Source: an uncultured Clostridia bacterium (lineage in GTDB: Bacteria > Bacillota > Clostridia > Christensenellales > CAG-314). Taken from it: a DNA stretch of 10,376 bases. The position numbers and the translations under genes were made by a program. Position 1 is the stretch's first letter. Each line of letters opens with the position of its first letter. Location: contig CAKRAM010000009.1 in assembly GCA_934294965.1 (NCBI GenBank), positions 1 to 10,376 of the forward strand. Direction: 5' to 3'. The notes under the pieces were generated by a model. The model did not search any database. It saw only the letters and a program-made list of their open reading frames with translations, and was not told where the DNA came from. This document shows, one piece after another, positions 5,440 through 10,376 of this stretch.

Positions 5440-7602
5440 CTATTTTTTAAGCGCGTGCTGCCTGTCCAGGTCGGCAAGCCACAAGTCGGCGCAAGCGTCG
5501 GAAGGCATATGGAAACTTGCCCTACTCAGGTCTGCCGAACCCAACTTTACGCCGTCCGGGCTGCAACTTCTTTTGAATTGTTGCGTAAAGAATCTTTGCA
5601 AAAATTTGCGTTCCCACTTGTAAATTTCGTTTGCATCGTATTTTCCTTCAAAGGAAATTTTTGCAAGTTCAAACACCTTTGACGGGGTAAACCCTTTGCG
5701 CAAAAGCATAAACAAAAAGTAGTCGTGCAGTTCGTAAGGTCCTATTATGTTTTCGGTAACTTGGCTAATTTCTCCGTTTTCGGCAGGCAAAAGTTCCGGG
5801 CTTACGGGCGTATCGGCAATGTCGGCAAGCACTCGCTTCAGCGAGCCTTGGCTTTTGGAGGAAAAGTATTTCAGCATTGCCAAAACAAGCGTTTTCGGCA
5901 CTGAGGAATTTACTCCGTACATAGACATTTGGTCGCCGTTGTATGTGCACCAACCGAGGGCGGCCTCGGACATATCTCCCGTTCCCACAACAAGACCGTT
6001 TTCGCGGTTGGCTATATCCATCAAAATTTGCGTGCGTTCCCGCGCTTGAGCGTTTTCGTAGGTTGCGTCGCGTAGGGAAGCGTCGTGCTTGATGTCGGCC
6101 AGGTGCTTATTTACGGCGGAAGTAATATCGATTTTGTCCACGGTTGCGCCGATGACGTTGGCAAGCGCAATGCTGTTCATAAGCGTTCTGTGCGACGTGC
6201 CGAAGCAGGGCATGGTAAATGCCAAAATATCCGTCATGGGTCTGTTTGCCAGTTCCAAAGCGCGCTTGCAAACAAGCAGCGCCAGTGAACTGTCGCTTCC
6301 GCCGGATACTCCCAAAACCAATTTGCTTGCTTTGGCGTGTTGCATACGCTTAAGCAGTCCGTAGGATTGTATGTTCAAAATCGTTTCGCAACGCGCGGCA
6401 AGTTCATCCGGGTTTGTCGGCACAAAAGGCATAGCGTCGTAAACCCGTGTTGGCTTACACTTTATCGGCATATCAAAATGCACTTTAACGTAGTCGTCGG
6501 CATGCCCGCGCGCAATTTTTGCCCGCTCGTTGGCGATAAAGTCCAAGTCGACTTCGGCAATGGCGTAGCCGCCGGAGAATGGCAAACTTTCGGCAACAAT
6601 TTGGCTGTTTTCGCAAATTATGTTGTGCGCGGAAAACACCGTTGCGGACGTAGATTCGCTCATTCCGGAGGAGCAATATGCGTACACGCTGCAAGTTTTG
6701 CCGGATTGAATTTGCACCAATTTGCGGCGGTAGTCGGCTTTAACAACCATTTCGTTGCTGGCGGATAGGTTTAATATAAGGGTTGCGCCGGCGTTGGAAT
6801 GGCGGTAGGAGGGCGAGTCAATCACCCAAATATCTTCGCAAATTTCCGCCGCAATTTTCATTTGCGGCATTGCGTCGTTCACCAAAATAACGTCGGAGGT
6901 CAGCGGAACGATTTCTCCGAACAAAGTCACGGTGCGCTCCTTTCCGTCGGGCAGTGCAAACGTGCGCTTTTCTTCAAATTCGTTGTAGTTTGGCAAATGC
7001 ATTTTGGGAACAACGCACAACACCTTGCCTCGGAATATGGCGGCGCAAGCGTTGTACATTAGTCCGCTGTCGGAAACAATCGGAAGTCCAACAAAAATAA
7101 TTGCGTCCAAGTAGGCGGTTCTTCGGCAAATGTTTTGTAGTTCGTCTAGTGCCCCCTGCCTCAAAGTTCCGTTAAAAAACAAATCTCCGCAGGTGTAGCC
7201 GGTTATTGCAAGTTCGGGGAACACAATGACTTTTGCCCCCTCGTTTGCGGCGGACATAGCACGGCGGATTATTTCCGCACCGTTAAAAGCGCAATCGCCC
7301 ACTCTGACTTCGGGGGATATGCAGGCAACTTTAACCAAGCCGAAGCAACTTTCGGAGTTTTGCGGACTAACCGTCGGCTTGCCGGCAGGTACGGATTCCG
7401 TTCCCAAAACCACGCTTTCGGCAACGCCCAACGCCATGCACAATTTGGCAATGTTGTCGGCTTTGATTTTTTGCGTCGCGCCGCTCATAATTTTGTTTAT
7501 AGTACCTTGCGAAATTCCGCTTCTTTCGGATAACTCCTTCAAGGTCATTGATTGTTGCTTTTTAATAGCGTTAAGTTTTGCAAGTATTGCTTTGTAGTCC
7601 AT
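5440..7602 (-). CDS. nadE: glutamine-dependent NAD(+) synthetase with N-terminal XRE-type HTH domain
   Basis: A 720-residue protein, about 80 longer than ordinary glutamine-dependent NadE (about 640). Residues 1-62 form an XRE-type helix-turn-helix: TLKELSERSGI (20-30), the recognition helix SQGTINKIMSG (31-41), then KADNIAKLCMALGV (48-61). A Ser/Pro/Thr-rich linker (66-86) leads into the nitrilase-type glutaminase, which starts GLVKVACISPEVRVGDC (88-104) and has the triad E130, K200 and C255. The synthetase follows, with the P-loop SGGSDS (433-438) and the VGTGDMSEAALGW block (539-551). It makes NAD+ from deamido-NAD+, ATP and glutamine. The start at 7602 has AGG 5 nt upstream, with AAAGG just beyond. 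No Met lies between the HTH and the glutaminase, so the fusion is in frame. Autoregulation in the manner of enteric NadR is inference. Confidence 0.95.
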   Translation of the reverse strand: MDYKAILAKLNAIKKQQSMTLKELSERSGISQGTINKIMSGATQKIKADNIAKLCMALGVAESVVLGTESVPAGKPTVSPQNSESCFGLVKVACISPEVRVGDCAFNGAEIIRRAMSAANEGAKVIVFPELAITGYTCGDLFFNGTLRQGALDELQNICRRTAYLDAIIFVGLPIVSDSGLMYNACAAIFRGKVLCVVPKMHLPNYNEFEEKRTFALPDGKERTVTLFGEIVPLTSDVILVNDAMPQMKIAAEICEDIWVIDSPSYRHSNAGATLILNLSASNEMVVKADYRRKLVQIQSGKTCSVYAYCSSGMSESTSATVFSAHNIICENSQIVAESLPFSGGYAIAEVDLDFIANERAKIARGHADDYVKVHFDMPIKCKPTRVYDAMPFVPTNPDELAARCETILNIQSYGLLKRMQHAKASKLVLGVSGGSDSSLALLVCKRALELANRPMTDILAFTMPCFGTSHRTLMNSIALANVIGATVDKIDITSAVNKHLADIKHDASLRDATYENAQARERTQILMDIANRENGLVVGTGDMSEAALGWCTYNGDQMSMYGVNSSVPKTLVLAMLKYFSSKSQGSLKRVLADIADTPVSPELLPAENGEISQVTENIIGPYELHDYFLFMLLRKGFTPSKVFELAKISFEGKYDANEIYKWERKFLQRFFTQQFKRSCSPDGVKLGSADLSRASFHMPSDACADLWLADLDRQHALKK

Positions 7603-7632
7603 ATGTACCTAACCTTTGCGTTTTATCGGTGC

Positions 7633-7657
7633 AGAAAATACGTTTAGTTTTGTTTTC
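7633..7657. repeat. 25-nt direct repeat, copy 1 (nadE leader)
   Basis: It begins AGAAAATACGTTTAGTTTTG and recurs at 7744-7768 in the same orientation with one mismatch in 25 (T to C). This copy lies 31 nt upstream of the nadE start codon, inside the expected leader. Confidence 0.7.
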
Positions 7658-7682
7658 GTTGGCGAGTAAAATCGAATTACTT

Positions 7683-7712
7683 ATTCTATGTTTTAACTGC
7701 CGTTTTGTACAA
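7683..7712 (-). promoter_or_regulatory. candidate nadE-trmB promoter overlapping a TTGTACAA palindrome
   Basis: On the minus strand TTGTAC (7707-7712) stands 18 nt before TAGAAT (7683-7688, 5/6 match). The -35 box is poor (3/6) but is embedded in the perfect palindrome TTGTACAA (7705-7712), as expected for an operator covering a promoter. Predicted transcription starts near 7676, giving a leader of about 74 nt. The promoter is plausible, not certain. Confidence 0.45.
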
Positions 7713-7743
7713 GTCATGTGCCACTTCAGCGAAAAAGTAGCGT

Positions 7744-7768
7744 AGAAAATACGTTTAGTTTTGCTTTC
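7744..7768. repeat. 25-nt direct repeat, copy 2 (upstream of nadE promoter)
   Basis: Second copy of AGAAAATACGTTTAGTTTTG plus five further bases, 111 bp from copy 1, on the far side of the candidate nadE promoter. Flanking bases diverge, with a faint similarity (CGAATTAC versus CGAAATTCAC) further out, so the unit may be a diverged longer duplication. Confidence 0.7.
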
Positions 7769-8171
7769 TTTTGTAGCGTACTACAACCGAAATTCACTTT
7801 TGCTTCGTATATTCTTTGCTGTTTTGATACTTTGTTAAGCATTGCCTGCAAGTTCAACATAGCAGTTTCTTTTAACTACATTCCAAACAGACTTCTGCAT
7901 AAAACTAAAGTGTTTAGCAAAAGTACAGCCACGCAACAAAACGGCGCTATATTCACAGCATATATTTTACCATTATTTACGACAAAATCAACGGTTTTAC
8001 CACAATAATTATAAATTTTTGTTTCTTCCGCCGCCTTTTGCGACCTCATTACCGCTTTTAATTATAAATTTTGGCTTTTTGTTCAATTTGCAGTGCGTCG
8101 GATTGCCCCAAAGTCGCATAAAACTATGCTTTACTTAACAAATCATATGCCGCCACTCACAGTCCCAATAT

Positions 8172-8191
8172 GTCATGTTGAGTTTGTCGAA
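8172..8191 (+). repeat. dispersed repeat copy A (GTCATGTTGAG type)
   Basis: GTCATGTTGAGTTTGTCGAA matches the left end of copy B at 8317-8336 (GTCATCCTGAGCTTGTCGAA) with three differences. Repeats of this form occur widely in intergenic regions of many bacteria. This copy is solitary: no inverted partner lies directly next to it. Confidence 0.6.
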
Positions 8192-8211
8192 CCGCCGAGG
8201 GTGGATTCCGA

Positions 8212-8223
8212 ATATTCGTATTC
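8212..8223 (+). repeat. 12-nt direct repeat ATATTCGTATTC, copy 1
   Basis: Identical to 8473-8484; the surrounding TTCCG/TTTCG bases are similar as well. With the two bases before it, it forms a small GAATA-TTCG-TATTC hairpin with a TTCG tetraloop. It may be part of a larger dispersed repeat unit. Confidence 0.5.
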
Positions 8224-8315
8224 CTAACTTGCAAAATGTATATGTTTGTGAAATTGCCATGCTGTTTACATTGATGCTTTTACCTGTAAATTACTGCCAC
8301 ATCGGCTTCCAACAT

Positions 8316-8456
8316 GGTCATCCTGAGCTTGTCGAAGGATCCCCTGGAAAGGTACCTTGTGAAAAATATACAGTGTATCGCAACATACAATCGGTGTTCA
8401 CAAAGTGTCCGTTCCCGGGGATGTTTCGACTGCACTTCGTTCCGCTCAACATGACC
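8316..8456. repeat. 141-nt imperfect palindrome built from inverted copies B and C of the dispersed repeat
   Basis: The left arm starts GGTCATCCTGAGCTTGTCGA (8316 on) and the right arm ends GCTCAACATGACC (8444-8456). Paired blocks run inward: GGTCAT/ATGACC, TGAGC/GCTCA, GTCGAA (8331-8336)/TTCGAC (8425-8430), ATCCCC (8339-8344)/GGGGAT (8417-8422), GGAA/TTCC, and TTGTGAA (8357-8363)/TTCACAA (8397-8403). The right arm carries an extra 11-13 nt (TGCACTTCGTTCC region), a known variant of this repeat type. There is no coding capacity. It resembles a MITE or REP-pair element that folds into a long hairpin; which enzyme mobilises it cannot be told from the window. Confidence 0.65.
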
Positions 8457-8467
8457 GGCTAGCCGGT
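8454..8467. repeat. 14-bp perfect palindrome ACCGGCTAGCCGGT
   Basis: A perfect inverted repeat overlapping the outer edge of the long palindrome. There is no T-tract on either side, so it is not a terminator. It may be the extension or end of the repeat element, or a protein site. Confidence 0.5.
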
Positions 8468-8472
8468 TTCGC

Positions 8473-8484
8473 ATATTCGTATTC
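8473..8484 (+). repeat. 12-nt direct repeat ATATTCGTATTC, copy 2
   Basis: Second copy, 261 bp after the first and in the same orientation, so the pair brackets the long palindrome. It is too long for a typical target-site duplication and is more likely a piece of a larger repeat unit. Confidence 0.5.
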
Positions 8485-8613
8485 AACACTTGTTCTTTGT
8501 AGATAGTCATAGGTTTTGCAGCACCCCCTAACGTAAACAAACGCAATCAATACCGCATACGAACCGGCAGAACAGGCTTTACCTGCGCCGTTGCAGGTGT
8601 GGGCGGATATCAT

Positions 8614-8641
8614 TTGACATTCACGCCCGTTGTGGTATAAT
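8614..8641 (+). promoter_or_regulatory. consensus sigma-A promoter of the zinc-ribbon/manA operon
   Basis: TTGACA (8614-8619) and TATAAT (8636-8641) are both perfect, with a 16-nt spacer. The start is expected near 8648, giving a leader of about 54 nt before the ATG at 8702. A small hairpin ACCTGC/GCAGGT (8581-8598) lies just upstream. The promoter falls after the upstream in-frame ATG at 8630, which rules that codon out as the start. Confidence 0.85.
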
Positions 8642-8701
8642 TGGTATAAATCGGCGGCAAGCTCTGGCAGCAAATTTCCACCGCCAATTCGGAGAACGAC
8701 T

Positions 8702-9181
8702 ATGAACGATAACGAACGCCTTCAAAAACACAAAAAACTGAAAAAGACGCTCAAAATTGTGGGCATAAGTTTGCTGGCGGTGGGGCTGATTTGCGTCATT
8801 ATTGCCGCCGTGGACTTTTTCAAAAGTGTGTCCGCCGAAACCCAACCTACGCTGTTCTGGCTTTTCGGTTTGGGCTTCCCGGTTACGTCCTTGGGGTTTA
8901 TTTCGCTCATTTTTGGCTTTCAGCGCGAAATTCACTCCTACACGGCAAACGAAGCGGCACCGGTCATCAATCAAATGGCGACCGACGTCAAACCCGCCGT
9001 CAAATCGGTCACACAAGCGGCAAATTCCGTTGTATGTCCGTCCTGCGGAGAAAACAACGATAAAGACGCTAAATTTTGTAAAAAGTGCGGCACTCAACTT
9101 GTTCAAACCTGTCCTCATTGCGGCGAATCGGTCGACGTTAGCAGCACCTTTTGCGATAACTGCGGCGCAAAACTGAAGTAA
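8702..9181 (+). CDS. two-TM membrane protein with C-terminal double zinc ribbon, function unknown
   Basis: A 159-residue protein. A short basic, hydrophilic N-terminus (1-17, KHKKLKK) leads to a transmembrane segment at about 18-40 (LKIVGISLLAVGLICVIIAA) and a second at about 51-73 (LFWLFGLGFPVTSLGFISLI). A linker (74-110) follows, then two zinc ribbons: C112, C115, C126, C129 and C137, C140, C151, C154, the double zinc ribbon (DZR) arrangement. The charge pattern suggests both ends are cytoplasmic. The start at 8702 is chosen over the in-frame ATG at 8630 because the consensus promoter ends at 8641 and GGAG (8691-8694) lies 7 nt upstream. It is the first gene of a likely operon with manA, 34 nt downstream. 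Proteins of this form are common and mostly uncharacterised, so I assign no role. Confidence 0.85.
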   Translation: MNDNERLQKHKKLKKTLKIVGISLLAVGLICVIIAAVDFFKSVSAETQPTLFWLFGLGFPVTSLGFISLIFGFQREIHSYTANEAAPVINQMATDVKPAVKSVTQAANSVVCPSCGENNDKDAKFCKKCGTQLVQTCPHCGESVDVSSTFCDNCGAKLK

Positions 9182-9215
9182 CCAAATAATTTGATAAAGG
9201 ATAGCGCATCAATTT

Positions 9216-10118
9216 ATGATTTATAAACTTATCGGGGCCACCAAAAACTACGTTTGGGGCGGAACAAAATTGGCAACAGAGTGGGGCAAAAAAGCCCAAA
9301 GCGCCAATATTGCCGAAAGTTGGGAACTGTCCTTCCACCCGGACGGCCCGTCGATAATCGACGGCGGCAAGTACAACGGAATCGAACTTGCCGACGTGGT
9401 AACAAAGGAGGAGTGGGGCAAAAATTGTAGCGATTTCCCATTTTTCCCCACGCTAAACAAGTTTATCGACGCCAAAAGCAATTTGTCCGTTCAGGTTCAC
9501 CCGTCGGACGACTACGCGCTCGCCCACGAAGGTCAGTACGGCAAAACCGAAATGTGGCACGTTTTGGACGCCGAGCCTAACGCCTGCCTGTACTTGGGAC
9601 TCAATCGCGCGCTCACGGCAAGTCAGTTTGCCCAAGCGGCGGAGGACGGCGCGATAATGCAATACCTCAACGCCGTTCCCGTGCATAAAGGGGAAACTTA
9701 CTTCATACCAAGCGGCACTCTCCACGCAATCGGCAAAGGAATAACTTTGTTTGAAATTCAACAAAACAGTTCGCTAACTTATCGCGTGTACGACTACGGG
9801 CGTTTGGGTTTGGACGGCAAACCTCGCCAACTTCATGTGGAAAAAGCCAAAGCCGTAACAAATTTGGATAAGTACATTGTGCCAAGTCCAAATAGGGACT
9901 TGCTTCTAGGCAAGTGCAAGTATTTTGCCGTTTATCGCCACACAGGCGCAATGTCCTATTGTTTTGCGGACAGTTTCACTTCCGTAACGGTCACGGACGG
10001 TGCAATCACGATTTGCGGCGAACACTACGCCAAGGGCGAAACATGCTTTGCCTCGGCAGGCGAACCGTTGCTTATCGACGGCGACGGCTCGTATATCCTC
10101 ACTCGAGTAGAAAAGTAG
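9216..10118 (+). CDS. manA: mannose-6-phosphate isomerase, type I (short form)
   Basis: A 300-residue cupin enzyme interconverting mannose 6-phosphate and fructose 6-phosphate, about the length of short bacterial type I isomerases. It starts with the family text MIYKLIGATKNYVWGGTKL and has AESWELSFHPDG (33-44). The zinc ligands are visible: Q93 and H95 in SVQVHPSD (91-98), E112 in KTEMWH (110-115) and H170 in IPSGTLHAIG (164-173). Catalytic Arg190 is in LTYRVYDYGR. It serves mannose use or supply of mannose for polysaccharides. The ribosome binding site is poor: the nearest AGG (9198-9200) is 15 nt from the ATG, and an in-frame stop at 9195 excludes an earlier start. It is probably read from the promoter at 8614-8641 together with the zinc-ribbon gene. 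The C-terminal half, beyond about residue 225, is less conserved but intact. Confidence 0.95.
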   Translation: MIYKLIGATKNYVWGGTKLATEWGKKAQSANIAESWELSFHPDGPSIIDGGKYNGIELADVVTKEEWGKNCSDFPFFPTLNKFIDAKSNLSVQVHPSDDYALAHEGQYGKTEMWHVLDAEPNACLYLGLNRALTASQFAQAAEDGAIMQYLNAVPVHKGETYFIPSGTLHAIGKGITLFEIQQNSSLTYRVYDYGRLGLDGKPRQLHVEKAKAVTNLDKYIVPSPNRDLLLGKCKYFAVYRHTGAMSYCFADSFTSVTVTDGAITICGEHYAKGETCFASAGEPLLIDGDGSYILTRVEK

Positions 10119-10142
10119 TTTGCTGCGCCTCTTGCCAAAGTC

Positions 10143-10159
10143 GGACGGTAAACCGTTTT
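10143..10159 (+). terminator. weak terminator candidate for manA
   Basis: GGACGG (10143-10148) can pair with CCGTTT (10153-10158) over a TAAA loop, with two G-T pairs, followed by a short TTTTGTTG tail. It sits inside wider complementary arms, TGCGCC near 10122 and GGCGCA near 10172. Stem and tail are poor, but nothing better lies between manA and the window end. Confidence 0.3.
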
Positions 10160-10308
10160 GTTGACTATTTCGGCGCACGAACAAGTCTAAATGCGGTGCG
10201 ATTTTGCTCTTGTTACGCGTTTTCTTCACTTGATTAAAAATAAACCGCGCGCAAATAAATTGTTTCCACTGCGGCACAATTTGCGGCCAAAATTATAATT
10301 CGCACTTT

Positions 10309-10331
10309 TTGCTTGGATTTTCCCCAAGCAA
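10309..10331. repeat. 8-bp perfect inverted repeat
   Basis: TTGCTTGG (10309-10316) and CCAAGCAA (10324-10331) flank a 7-nt loop. No T-tract follows on either strand, so it is not an obvious terminator. Its role is unknown. Confidence 0.45.
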
Positions 10332-10376
10332 TTCAAACGCAAACCCACGCATTTAACAGCAAACTCACCAACACAC

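Larger units (their letters stand above)
7603..8701. other. gene-free, repeat-rich intergenic region between nadE and the zinc-ribbon gene
   Basis: About 1.1 kb between two divergent operons, AT-rich in its left two thirds. The longest open frames (for example 7718-8008 plus) give low-complexity translations without a ribosome binding site or recognisable family. It contains the nadE promoter and flanking direct repeats, a 13-nt AT-rich direct repeat (AATTATAAATTTT at 8007 and 8060), several copies of a dispersed palindromic repeat (8172-8456), a 14-bp palindrome, and the promoter of the next operon. No degraded gene could be recognised. Confidence 0.7.
10119..10376. other. region downstream of manA without a convincing gene
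   Basis: It contains a weak terminator candidate (10143-10159), an AT-rich stretch with AATTATAATT (10291-10300), and an 8-bp perfect hairpin (10309-10331). A minus-strand frame is open from the right edge to a TGA near 10219 (about 46 codons) but is not recognisable, so I do not call it. Confidence 0.5.

Noticed and set aside
7603..7680. NAD-sensing riboswitch in the nadE leader
   Set aside because: The leader is short and AT-rich, and I could not recognise the conserved features of the known NAD riboswitch classes.
7718..8008. 96-codon plus-strand frame in the repeat-rich intergenic region
   Set aside because: It is rich in Phe, Ser and Thr as expected for AT-rich noncoding DNA, has no ribosome binding site and contains one copy of the direct repeat.
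8621..9118. 165-codon minus-strand frame across the zinc-ribbon gene
   Set aside because: It is a shadow of the opposite strand, where eight zinc-ligand Cys, two TM segments, a ribosome binding site and a consensus promoter support the plus-strand gene.
1..10376. No annotated gene in the window ends in TGA
   Set aside because: The seven visible stop codons are TAA or TAG, but no in-frame TGA is read through and tryptophans use TGG, so this is small-sample codon preference and not evidence of recoding.
10219..10376. Minus-strand frame open from the right edge (about 46 codons)
   Set aside because: The translation matches nothing I recognise and overlaps a hairpin and AT-rich sequence. It is too short to call without the sequence beyond the window.

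Overview
The window looks like a chromosomal segment of a Bacillota (Firmicutes) bacterium, most likely an uncultured Clostridia-type lineage. The grounds are an RqcH-type NFACT protein, the tig-clpP-clpX order, good AGGAGG-type ribosome binding sites, TTGACA/TATAAT-type promoters and a short type I phosphomannose isomerase. Base composition is moderate by eye. No phage, plasmid, transposase, CRISPR, rRNA or tRNA gene is visible, and the identification to lineage is inference.

Layout: (1) 1-801, minus strand: the N-terminal 267 residues of rqcH, cut by the left edge, with a near-consensus promoter. (2) 802-1360: a divergent intergenic region with an orphan intrinsic terminator (possible small RNA), a 12-bp palindrome and the tig promoter. 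(3) 1361-4597, plus strand: tig, clpP and clpX, with a terminator-like hairpin between tig and clpP and a hairpin between clpP and clpX. (4) 4598-4759: a bidirectional terminator. (5) 4760-7602, minus strand: nadE then trmB, a tight two-gene operon. The NadE has an N-terminal XRE-type helix-turn-helix domain fused to the usual amidase-synthetase. (6) 7603-8701: a gene-free, repeat-rich stretch holding a 25-nt direct repeat around the nadE promoter, copies of a GTCATCCTGAGC/GTCATGTTGAG-type dispersed repeat and a 141-nt imperfect palindrome. (7) 8702-10118, plus strand: a two-TM, double-zinc-ribbon protein followed by manA. (8) 10119-10376: no convincing gene.

Functionally, the left half is a protein quality-control neighbourhood: RqcH (alanine tailing of stalled nascent chains), trigger factor (nascent-chain folding) and ClpP/ClpX (degradation). 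The middle operon joins NAD synthesis to tRNA m7G46 methylation. The right operon joins an uncharacterised membrane zinc-ribbon protein to mannose-6-phosphate metabolism. The most unusual single item is the HTH-NadE fusion, which looks like a biosynthetic enzyme carrying its own DNA-binding domain. No wholly new multi-gene system is evident.
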